Below are positions 1-5,868 of a stretch of 8,576 nucleotides of DNA, one piece after another. The stretch covers positions 1 through 8,576 of the forward strand of contig CAZSHX010000111.1 in NCBI GenBank assembly GCA_964606895.1, given 5' to 3'. The DNA is from CAZSHX01 sp964606895. Its GTDB lineage: Bacteria; Bacteroidota; Ignavibacteria; Kapaibacteriales; UBA2268. The first letter of the stretch is position 1; every line of letters begins with the position of its first letter. The notes beneath the pieces were generated by a model. That model made no database searches. It had not been told where the DNA came from and saw only the letters and a program-made list of their open reading frames with translations. Both the position numbers and the translations under genes were made by a program.

Positions 1-159
1 GAATCTGAAATTTCAGTCATATTCAAATGCTCAATTTATTACCGTGTAAAGTATATTTTTCTATTGGGAGCTACTGCATTAGAAAATTTCGCTGTAGAAG
101 TTGATTCTGTTACAAAAACTCTGCATCCAGTACTTGCGATAATAGCAGGGTTTCATTAA
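1..159 (+). CDS. C-terminal end of a retropepsin-like (clan AA) aspartic protease family protein, partial
   Basis: Frame 1 is open from the window edge to a TAA at 157-159, giving 52 visible residues; the 5' part is outside the window. The segment LLGATALENFAVEVDSV near codons 21-37, followed by TLHPV, matches from memory the C-terminal strand and helix of small bacterial retropepsin-like proteases. Those typically end in LLGxxxLExxGLxVDPxxxxLxP. The catalytic DTG/DSG motif would lie upstream, so activity cannot be judged. The stretch before LLGAT (about codons 10-20, CSIYYRVKYIF) is more hydrophobic and basic than I expect for the family, so divergence or an upstream frameshift is possible. 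The next gene converges on it from the right, about 150 bases away. The alternative is an unrelated hypothetical protein. Confidence 0.5.
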   Translation, partial: ESEISVIFKCSIYYRVKYIFLLGATALENFAVEVDSVTKTLHPVLAIIAGFH

Positions 160-282
160 GGAGTTAATAACCTTATTTGCTCAAAAACACTTAATTTTGC
201 ATGGATTGATTTTTGAATTTTCAGGATTTATTATAGTTTAGATAGAATAGCATTGGAATTGCAGAAACTCCATTTAATTTTA

Positions 283-306
283 ATAAGAAAATTGAGAGCT
301 CAATTT
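283..306 (-). terminator. Candidate weak terminator of the TPR-DUF1343 operon
   Basis: On the minus strand, a few bases past the DUF1343 stop codon, AAATTGA and TCAATTT (306-300 and 295-289) can form a 7-bp stem around a 4-nt loop. A T-rich tail, TTCTTATTA, follows. Its position after the last gene of the operon fits an intrinsic terminator. The stem is AT-rich and therefore weak, and such palindromes arise easily in AT-rich DNA. The remainder of 160-313 shows no ORF or other structure that I can support. Confidence 0.3.
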
Positions 307-313
307 AAATTGC

Positions 314-1591
314 CTATTCATAAAAAAGGTATCTGGAACGGATTTCTGAAAATTCCCGCAAACCTTTTGTAGCTTCATTAAGTATTTGGAAGTCATCTGT
401 ACCATCCATCAGCTTTTTGAAGATTTCATCGGTTCCTGTAACTTTGCAGAACATTTCTTTGGATTTTTTGAAGTTTTCTTCGCGGAATAGCTTGGGGTCA
501 GATTTTCTGATTGTCAAAAGTAGCTTTATTCCAATAGTGTAAGGAGCAAAGTGACTGTCTGCATTAAATTTAAGTTTGTAACCCCGAATATTAGAGGATG
601 TTTTTTTAGGTTTTAAGTCTTTAAAGTGGCAGTTGTGAAGTGTTACTCCTGCGAATTCCTTTGTTCCTAAGAAGATTTTAATGATGTAGTCCGTCAACTT
701 TGGGTAAGCAATAAATTGAAAAGGGAAATCAGTGCCGATACCGATATTGAATTTCCCTAATTCGCCTAACACTCCTACAACAGCCATGCCTCTGACGGCA
801 TCAACTGAAGGAATATTCGGTGATGTGGCAAACCATTTTAATTTTGTATCCTCCCAACGCATCCAACGGAACCAATTTTCCATTTTCACCACTGTTAGTG
901 AACATTTTCTTTGATTTCCCCATTTGTCTTTGGTTAGCAAGCCTTCATTATTCACAAGATGAGCAAATTCACCGACTGTCAAGCCGTGAATGTATGGGAC
1001 AGGTGCAATACCGACGAAAGTTTCTTTTCCTTTTTCAACAAGGTTGCCGTCAACAATATTCCCTCCCAATGGATTTGGTCTGTCGAGAATAATGATTGGC
1101 ACATCGTATTCAGCACAGGCATCCATCACCTTGTAGATTGTACTGATATAGGTGTAAGAACGAACCCCGACATCCTGCAAATCAACCACAACGGCATCTA
1201 CCCCGTCAAACTGCCATTTGCTTGGACGGCGGTTTGCACCATAAAGCGAATAAACAGGTAAACCTTTAATTGTGTCGTTACTGACAGCTTTGCCGGCAGG
1301 AACTTTTGAATAGAAGCCATGTTCGGGAGTGAAGATTTTTATGAGTTTGCATTTTTTTGTTCCGAGCAAAACATCTAAGGTCAGAACGCCTCTTCCGGTT
1401 CTCCCTGAATTGTTTGTCAGAAGTGCTATATTTTTATTCTTAACTTGCGAAAAGCCTGATTCTATGAGCACATCAATACCAAGTTTCATTTTTGAAACTT
1501 TGGCAGAACTTGCAGAAAAACAAGCTAATAAAATCAATACAAAAATCACAAAATACTTAAATCTCAAAATTACCTCTGTTATGTCTGTCAT
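314..1591 (-). CDS. namZ: DUF1343 family protein, YbbC/NamZ-type exo-beta-N-acetylmuramidase
   Basis: This is a full-length DUF1343 (YbbC/COG3876) protein of 425 residues. The characterised member NamZ releases N-acetylmuramic acid from the non-reducing end of peptidoglycan fragments; that role is inferred here from family. Visible family blocks are IALLTNNSG (55-63), FTPEHGF (87-93), DLQDVGVRSYTY (137-148), LDRPNPLGG (169-177), HGLTVGEFA (202-210), SPNIPS (257-262) and GIGTDFPF (284-291). The C-terminus is the usual aromatic SRYLFYE. A hydrophobic N-terminal segment (about 12-30) is an export signal: cleavage could follow SASSA, or LLAC could act as an imperfect lipobox at C24. The ATG at 1591 overlaps the TPR stop by 4 nt. 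A TTG at 1567 (codon 9), preceded by GAGG, would give a more typical signal peptide and may be the true start. The family call is strong and the enzymatic call moderate. Confidence 0.88.
   Translation of the reverse strand: MTDITEVILRFKYFVIFVLILLACFSASSAKVSKMKLGIDVLIESGFSQVKNKNIALLTNNSGRTGRGVLTLDVLLGTKKCKLIKIFTPEHGFYSKVPAGKAVSNDTIKGLPVYSLYGANRRPSKWQFDGVDAVVVDLQDVGVRSYTYISTIYKVMDACAEYDVPIIILDRPNPLGGNIVDGNLVEKGKETFVGIAPVPYIHGLTVGEFAHLVNNEGLLTKDKWGNQRKCSLTVVKMENWFRWMRWEDTKLKWFATSPNIPSVDAVRGMAVVGVLGELGKFNIGIGTDFPFQFIAYPKLTDYIIKIFLGTKEFAGVTLHNCHFKDLKPKKTSSNIRGYKLKFNADSHFAPYTIGIKLLLTIRKSDPKLFREENFKKSKEMFCKVTGTDEIFKKLMDGTDDFQILNEATKGLREFSEIRSRYLFYE
1573..1576 (-). promoter_or_regulatory. Shine-Dalgarno-like GAGG that may select a TTG start for the DUF1343 gene
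   Basis: On the minus strand GAGG is followed by 5 nt and then TTG (1567-1565). Starting there would yield a protein beginning MRFKYFVIF, a classic signal-peptide n-region and h-region, instead of the eight extra residues MTDITEVI encoded from the overlapping ATG at 1591. Because most starts in this window lack an SD, the match is notable, but the ATGA overlap also supports the upstream start. The choice is unresolved. Confidence 0.35.
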
Positions 1592-2751
1592 CTGGAAAAT
1601 GGGGTTGTTAGCAATTCCTGTGCCTCTTTATGCGAGTTGTTTATGTCTTTCCATGACAGTATTTTCTTGTATTGTTTGACAGCCAAATCCCTTTTTTTCT
1701 GCATATCGTAAATTTTCCCGATTTTAAGATTTGTCTGAACCATAAATCCTGTAACTTCTTTATCAACTTTGCGGGAAGCTTCGTCGCATTTGAAAAAATA
1801 TTTCAAAGCCAGGTCGTAGCTATGTTTGAGCATCAGTGAATAGCCAATGTAATAAAGGGCTTCCCTTGCTGTAATGTCATCATAACCCAGCTGATTGTCA
1901 ATATATCTGAGCAAAACATCCCGCCATGTTTTTTCCCATTTTTCCATTTCGCCAACCGTAACGTAGCATCTGCCAAGATAGCGATGAAAGAAGGAATTAT
2001 TCGGGTAGGCTTTGTTCAGGTCTTCTGCATAAAACAGAGCTTTGGACGAATTATTTTCGAAATCCTGAAAAACCTGAAGAAGAACAACTTTTGCCTCAAC
2101 AGCAGAGTATTTTGCATGTTTGGCACAAGCTTCAAGCTGAAGTATCCCAAGTTTTTTATCTCCTTTCGGTGCAAAGAGCATCAGGGATTTTAGCCCGGGA
2201 TATTCAATCGGCAGTACTTCCGCAAAATAGTTATAAATGCCTGTTCCAAGCATTATATCATGATTTTGAGGTGCAGTTTCCTGGCATTTCAGTAAAATTT
2301 CGAAAGCTGTGTAGCCGTCACTCGCCGCTTTAAACCATGCTTTCCGATTTACGTAATATCTGCCTCGGTAGCCCAGAGCTCCTCCTTTGAAAAATAATGC
2401 TCCGATTTCATATTGATTTGTATCGAGAATCCTGTCGCAAACTTTCAATACTTTTTCAATTTTTTCCAAAAATGCTTTATCGTATTTTTCATTGTTGCGG
2501 TACATTGCAATCCGCCACCATTCGACCATTGCATCAAGGAAATATCCTGCCGGGTGCTGTGGATAAAGCTTAATTACCTGTTTAAAACAAAATTCTGCAT
2601 TGTCGAATTCAACATTATAAATAAAATCAGCACCACGAGTAATTAATGAATCGGCATCCTTCTGGAGTATTGCCCATTGGGAATTGGATGTATAGTAAAC
2701 CGATATAAAAATCAATAATATAAGAAATTTCTTCATTTTCAATAAATTCAT
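1588..2751 (-). CDS. Exported tetratricopeptide-repeat protein
   Basis: The product has 387 residues. It begins with a signal peptide (MKKFLILLIFISVYYTSNSQ, from Met6), so it is probably periplasmic or outer-membrane associated. TPR-like helical pairs are visible at about 33-70 (ADFIYNVEFDNAEFCFKQVI), 236-268 (SKALFYAEDLNKAYPNN, then FHRYLGRCYVTVGEMEK), 296-325 (REALYYIGYSLMLKHSYDLA) and 338-367. A central block around 165-205, with GTGIYNYFAEVLP and MLFAPKGDKKLGI, is the most distinctive part. I believe it is conserved among Bacteroidota/Ignavibacteria homologues, but I could not check. There are no catalytic motifs; the likely role is a protein-interaction scaffold. It is the first gene of a two-gene operon, and its stop overlaps the ATG of the DUF1343 gene by 4 nt. 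ATG 2751 has no SD, and ATG 2736 (Met6) is an equally good start. Confidence 0.85.
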   Translation of the reverse strand: MNLLKMKKFLILLIFISVYYTSNSQWAILQKDADSLITRGADFIYNVEFDNAEFCFKQVIKLYPQHPAGYFLDAMVEWWRIAMYRNNEKYDKAFLEKIEKVLKVCDRILDTNQYEIGALFFKGGALGYRGRYYVNRKAWFKAASDGYTAFEILLKCQETAPQNHDIMLGTGIYNYFAEVLPIEYPGLKSLMLFAPKGDKKLGILQLEACAKHAKYSAVEAKVVLLQVFQDFENNSSKALFYAEDLNKAYPNNSFFHRYLGRCYVTVGEMEKWEKTWRDVLLRYIDNQLGYDDITAREALYYIGYSLMLKHSYDLALKYFFKCDEASRKVDKEVTGFMVQTNLKIGKIYDMQKKRDLAVKQYKKILSWKDINNSHKEAQELLTTPFSR

Positions 2752-2765
2752 TTAAATATAAAATA

Positions 2766-2773
2766 CAAATTTA
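2766..2773 (-). promoter_or_regulatory. Candidate -7 element for the TPR-DUF1343 operon
   Basis: The minus strand reads TAAATTTG, a match to the TAnnTTTG -7 element described for Bacteroidota, 14 bases upstream of the ATG at 2751. No clear TTG-type -33 element lies at the expected distance, and the leader would be very short. In such AT-rich DNA a chance match is quite possible. Confidence 0.22.
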
Positions 2774-2843
2774 CGAAAATATTCCTCTTATATTATATGA
2801 AGACACAGATAAACAAATGCTATGATTATAAATAAATATTCGA

Positions 2844-2851
2844 TATATTTG
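2844..2851 (+). promoter_or_regulatory. Candidate -7 element upstream of the glycosyltransferase unit
   Basis: TATATTTG matches the Bacteroidota -7 consensus TAnnTTTG. Transcription from here would begin near 2860 and include the small ORF at 2912-3082. No convincing -33 TTG is seen about 20 bases upstream, so support is weak. Confidence 0.2.
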
Positions 2852-2911
2852 TCTTTTGTAAATAGTTTATCGTTGGAAATTGGTTCATAACACAGAATCT
2901 GATTCTAAAAA

Positions 2912-3082
2912 ATGAGTATGGAAAAAAAATTGGCAATAATAACCGATTCAATAAGCGGATTTGGATACCAAACCGTTAATTGTATAAATTTTATTATTCA
3001 TTTAACATTATTAGGAACAATCTGCCATAAATTTAACAATCTCTTTCCTATCAATCAACAGTTGAACAGGACAATTAATTGA
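2912..3082 (+). CDS. Possible small protein (56 aa) or gene remnant ending at the glycosyltransferase start
   Basis: An ATG at 2912, just after an in-frame TAA (2906-2908), opens a 56-codon frame. It closes with TGA at 3080-3082 and shares the four bases TTGA with the TTG start of the next gene. A second ATG at 2918 is an alternative start. The N-terminal part, KKLAIITDSISGFGYQTV, reads like a bacterial beta-strand plus turn. It resembles a degenerate Rossmann TGxxxGIG motif of the SDR family, with D replacing the first Gly. The second half has a hydrophobic stretch (INFIIHLTLLGTI). It could be a translated leader coupled to the glycosyltransferase, a decayed SDR fragment, or a chance ORF. 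The sigma70-like promoter candidate at 2961-2988 lies inside it and argues against it. No SD is visible and I recognise no family. Confidence 0.3.
   Translation: MSMEKKLAIITDSISGFGYQTVNCINFIIHLTLLGTICHKFNNLFPINQQLNRTIN
2961..2988 (+). promoter_or_regulatory. Candidate sigma70-like promoter for the glycosyltransferase unit
   Basis: TTGGAT (2961-2966) and TATAAA (2983-2988) are separated by 16 bases, a workable -35/-10 arrangement. Transcription would start near 2995, giving a leader of about 85 bases before the TTG at 3079. The match is imperfect and the surrounding DNA is AT-rich. If used, this promoter would leave the small ORF at 2912 untranslated from this transcript. Confidence 0.22.
3068..3071 (+). 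promoter_or_regulatory. AGGA ribosome-binding site supporting a TTG start
   Basis: AGGA lies 7 bases before the TTG at 3079, a canonical SD spacing. The codon directly before the TTG (3076-3078) is TAA, so the gene cannot extend further upstream in this frame. Within the gene the next ATG is about 90 codons on, inside the conserved domain. The SD and the stop together fix the TTG as the best start; GTG at 3151 is a less likely alternative. Confidence 0.6.
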
Positions 3083-3918
3083 CCAATAATTCAAATAGTG
3101 TTCTTGACAAATCTGAATACATTCATCAGATTAAAGTTCTTACTCAACCAGTGAAACTAAATTTCAATAAATATTTACTTCATTCATGCGATTTGAAAAC
3201 TGTTGCTGAGCTGATTGTTGAATCAGTTTTGAAAAATAATCCATCAGTCTTTTTTCATGCCCACCTGTACAATTACTATTTGTTGCAAAAACATATAAAA
3301 ATTTCTAAATCCATTTTACCAAATTATATTTTTTGGTTCGAGGGAATTGCTATGAAACTTGGTGCATTTCTTCTCGGATTAGGGTGGAACAAAGACATTA
3401 ACGGAACGGATCTTTATCCTCTGGTTTTTGAAAAATTGAGCAATTCAGGCAAATCTGTCTTTTTCCTTGGCTCCAAGGAAGCAATAATTACAAAAGCCAT
3501 AGAAAAGATAACAAACAGTTTTCCCGATTTAATTATTTCAGATTATCACAATGGATTCTTTCCTGAAAAAGATGATGACAGAATTGTTTCACTAATTAAT
3601 TCTTCAAATCCCGATATTCTTATAATCGGCATGGGGACAATTAATGAAATTAATTTTTTAAACAGGAATTATTCAAAACTGAAAGTAAAAACGATTTGGC
3701 ATGTCGGCGGTTTGTTTGCTTTTATCTCTGACGACATTCCCAGAGCTCCTTTGTTCATGCGTAAAATCAGATTGGAATGGCTCTTTCGATTCTTTATGGA
3801 ACCAATTAAAAAATTTCCGCGAATTTCTAAACTTCCTTTTTGGTTTCTATTACATCTTATTAAATTAGCATTTGGATATCAAAATAATGTTAAATATGAA
3901 AAATCAATTGAGCTATAA
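3079..3918 (+). CDS. Divergent WecG/TagA/CpsF-family glycosyltransferase
   Basis: The 279-residue product has the family architecture. Known members (WecG, TagA) transfer ManNAcA or ManNAc to lipid-linked GlcNAc at the inner face of the cytoplasmic membrane. Matching blocks are NGTDLYPLVFEKL (108-120), GKSVFFLGSKEA (124-135), NPDILIIGMG (177-186), then RAP (222-224) with RLEWLFRFFMEP (231-242). The C-terminal tail (about 252-267, PFWFLLHLIKLAFGY) is hydrophobic and amphipathic, consistent with the membrane-docking appendage of TagA. Several consensus active-site positions differ. The usual DG is EG (E88), PKQE after GMG is replaced by INEI (188-191), and FDxxxG before RAP reads FAFISDD. The conserved arginines are retained. 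A distinct substrate is therefore likely. It begins the unit and is followed by the SDR gene after 19 bases. The family call is strong; the substrate is unknown. Confidence 0.85.
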   Translation: MTNNSNSVLDKSEYIHQIKVLTQPVKLNFNKYLLHSCDLKTVAELIVESVLKNNPSVFFHAHLYNYYLLQKHIKISKSILPNYIFWFEGIAMKLGAFLLGLGWNKDINGTDLYPLVFEKLSNSGKSVFFLGSKEAIITKAIEKITNSFPDLIISDYHNGFFPEKDDDRIVSLINSSNPDILIIGMGTINEINFLNRNYSKLKVKTIWHVGGLFAFISDDIPRAPLFMRKIRLEWLFRFFMEPIKKFPRISKLPFWFLLHLIKLAFGYQNNVKYEKSIEL

Positions 3919-3937
3919 CTTTTTCATTCTATAGCAT

Positions 3938-4708
3938 ATGAAAATTCAGGACATAAAAACAGCTCTCATAACAGGTGCAACTTCAGGTATCGGTTTCTCA
4001 TTTGCCAAAATTCTTGCCGCTAATTCAGTCAATCTTGTCCTTGCATCACGAAACATAGAGCGAATGAAAGAAATAAAGCCTACTTTTGAAGAAGAATTCA
4101 AAATCAGAGTATTTACTGTGGAATGTGATTTATCCAAAATTGACGGTCACAAATCGATCACTGATTTTCTCGATAGCAATTCAATTGAAATTGATTTACT
4201 TATTAATAATGCGGGTTCAGGTGTTTATGGTAAATTCAAAAATACTTCTTTGATCAGCGAACAGGATTCAATTCGCTTAAATATTGAATCCGTAACAGCA
4301 TTAAGCAAGTATTTTCTGTTGAAATATTCTTCAAACCATCAAGAAAGAGGAATATTAAATGTAGCATCTACGTTAGCTTTTAGAAAAAGTCCTGATTGGT
4401 CGGTTTATTCAGCTTCAAAAGCTTATATCCTGTCGTTTACCAGAACTCTTGCTTTGGAATTAAAAGCAAGCTCCATGAAAATTGCAGTTCTATGCCCTGG
4501 AAAAACTGATACTGAATTTGATTTACGTTCCGGATATAATTCTACTTATAGTGGTAAAATGGATTCTTCGGATAATGTTGCCGATTATGCCTTGAAAGCA
4601 TTGTTTAATGGAAGAATTTTGATAATACCAGGATTCATAAATAAACTTAAATATCTCACATTTAAGTATCTGCCTGATTTTATTACTGATAGAATCATAT
4701 CAAAATGA
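3938..4708 (+). CDS. Short-chain dehydrogenase/reductase, DltE-like classical SDR
   Basis: This 256-residue protein is a complete classical SDR, an NAD(P)H-dependent oxidoreductase acting in the cytosol. It has the glycine-rich cofactor motif TGATSGIG (12-19), ASR at 36-38, where the Arg favours NADP(H), CDLS (63-66), NNAG (90-93), N115, catalytic S144 in VAST, Y157 and K161 in YSASK, and CPG (186-188). The full tetrad N-S-Y-K is present, so activity is expected. The tail (about 224-256, NGRILIIPGFINKL) resembles the DltE/COG0300 group of ketone and 3-oxoacyl-type reductases, some of which act on lipids. The exact substrate is unknown. It follows the glycosyltransferase closely, and its TGA overlaps the radical SAM ATG by 4 nt, so translation is probably coupled. 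The start has no SD. Confidence 0.92.
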   Translation: MKIQDIKTALITGATSGIGFSFAKILAANSVNLVLASRNIERMKEIKPTFEEEFKIRVFTVECDLSKIDGHKSITDFLDSNSIEIDLLINNAGSGVYGKFKNTSLISEQDSIRLNIESVTALSKYFLLKYSSNHQERGILNVASTLAFRKSPDWSVYSASKAYILSFTRTLALELKASSMKIAVLCPGKTDTEFDLRSGYNSTYSGKMDSSDNVADYALKALFNGRILIIPGFINKLKYLTFKYLPDFITDRIISK

Positions 4709-5793
4709 GAAAACAGTTATATGCTTTTACGACAAATTCATTATCAAGAGTTTTAAAGACTCCCACCTATTTAATTTTATTTGTAAGCGACCAATGTCCG
4801 AATAACTGTACTCATTGCTGGTACACAAAAGAATGGAAATCAAAAAATTTAAAATCCTCGACATTATCATTCGATGAACTTGAAAAAATATCTCTTTCGA
4901 TTCAATCTCTAAAATTTCTTTCAATAACCGGCGGTGAAGCTTTTCTGAGAGATGATATTGAGGACATTGCCGATTTGTTTATTCAAAACACAAAGCTGAA
5001 CAGATTTGACATTCCGACATCCGGTTTTGATGCCGACATGATTACCCAAAAGACTGAGAGAATCCTGCAACGGAATAGTACAACTCCTTTTCGGGTTGAT
5101 GTTTCGCTTGACGGTCTGGAGGAAACTCATAATAAAATTCGACATAATCTTGATGCTTTCAGAAATGCCATTAAAACCATTGAGTCATTAAGCAATCTTA
5201 TCGGTAAATATCCGAATTTTGATTTGTCAGTAATATCAACCATTTCGCAGGATAATTATTCTGAAGCAGAGCAATTGGGGAAATATGTCCAAAAAATTTT
5301 ACCAAAAGGTGAATGGATGGTAAACATGGTTCGTGGAAGCCAGCCTAAACATATTGTATCACAAGAGGTTATAACTGCTTATGGGCAAATTAACCAATTA
5401 ATTTCAAAACGTAAAGAAAACCATGAATTCAGTGGTGACCGCAATAAATTCGGCAAATTTTTAACTGCTAAAAATTCGCTTAGAAGAAACATCATTATGG
5501 AAATTTCACACAAGCAAAGAAAAGGCGGCGGTTGTGCCGCAGGCAGTCTTGCAGGAGTAATATTTAATGATGGCGATGTTCGACCCTGCGAAACACTTCC
5601 CTATTCTTTTGGTAATATCCGAGACTTTAACTATAATCTTGCAGAAGCATGGAACAATCCACATGCTCGTGAAATACGCAAGCAGATTCAGCAAACAAAC
5701 TGCATCTGTACTCACGAGTGCTTTCTTTCAGTCAGCATCCTAATTCAGCCATCCTGCTGGTTTGGCTTAATCAAAGAACGAATGAAGGTTTAG
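4705..5793 (+). CDS. Radical SAM protein with SPASM/twitch-like C-terminal cysteines
   Basis: The 362-residue product has the radical SAM signature CPNNCTHC (C31, C35, C38), which binds the [4Fe-4S] cluster that cleaves S-adenosylmethionine. It is followed by SITGGEAFLR (73-82, the GGE SAM-binding motif) and VDVSLDG (131-137). The C-terminal region has C277-x12-G-x4-C295, the first half of a SPASM/twitch pattern (with DGDVRPCE and FGNI), then NCICTHEC (C333, C335, C339) and a last Cys at 351. An auxiliary Fe-S cluster is likely. SPASM-type enzymes modify peptides, proteins or small molecules; the substrate here is unknown. No precursor-peptide ORF was recognised beside it. It is the last gene of the unit and ends 15 bases before a strong terminator. 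Its ATG overlaps the SDR stop and lacks an SD. Confidence 0.9.
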   Translation: MRKQLYAFTTNSLSRVLKTPTYLILFVSDQCPNNCTHCWYTKEWKSKNLKSSTLSFDELEKISLSIQSLKFLSITGGEAFLRDDIEDIADLFIQNTKLNRFDIPTSGFDADMITQKTERILQRNSTTPFRVDVSLDGLEETHNKIRHNLDAFRNAIKTIESLSNLIGKYPNFDLSVISTISQDNYSEAEQLGKYVQKILPKGEWMVNMVRGSQPKHIVSQEVITAYGQINQLISKRKENHEFSGDRNKFGKFLTAKNSLRRNIIMEISHKQRKGGGCAAGSLAGVIFNDGDVRPCETLPYSFGNIRDFNYNLAEAWNNPHAREIRKQIQQTNCICTHECFLSVSILIQPSCWFGLIKERMKV

Positions 5794-5807
5794 AATAGAA
5801 TTGAACA

Positions 5808-5843
5808 AAAAAAGCCCCGCATTTTAGTGTGCAGGGCTTTTTT
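5808..5843. terminator. Bidirectional intrinsic terminator between convergent genes
   Basis: AAAAAAGCCCCGCA (5808-5821) pairs with TGCAGGGCTTTTTT (5830-5843) to form a 14-bp stem with a single C-A mismatch and an 8-nt loop. The A-tract on one side and the T-tract on the other make it a terminator on both strands. It serves the radical SAM gene ending at 5793 and the propeller gene ending at 5869. Confidence 0.9.
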
Positions 5844-5868
5844 GTTAATCAATTAATTTGATTTATAT

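Larger units (their letters stand above)
2752..3078. other. AT-rich divergent intergenic region
   Basis: This 327-base gap separates the leftward TPR-DUF1343 operon from the rightward glycosyltransferase unit, so it should hold promoters for both directions. It contains two Bacteroidota-type -7-like octamers (minus strand 2773-2766, plus strand 2844-2851) and a sigma70-like pair at 2961-2988. There are small palindromes at 2834-2850 (AAATAT/ATATTT) and 2894-2906 (AGAAT-CTG-ATTCT). One possible small ORF runs from 2912 to 3082. No tRNA, riboswitch or long repeat was recognised. Confidence 0.7.

Noticed and set aside
732..1261. Several plus-strand ORFs of 60-100 codons antisense to the DUF1343 gene
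   Set aside because: They lie entirely opposite a strongly conserved gene, overlap each other in different frames and encode no recognisable motifs.
2834..2850. Palindrome AAATAT-TCGAT-ATATTT as a hairpin or regulator site
   Set aside because: It consists of A/T arms only and is too weak and too likely by chance to annotate separately.
2894..2906. Palindrome AGAAT-CTG-ATTCT as a possible operator
   Set aside because: It has only 5-bp arms in AT-rich DNA, no second copy and no regulator gene nearby.
4705..5793. A RiPP peptide-maturation cluster around the radical SAM protein
   Set aside because: No small Cys-, Gly- or Lys-rich precursor ORF, peptidase or exporter is present. The neighbours are a sugar transferase and a reductase, and the only small ORF (2912-3082) lacks precursor features.
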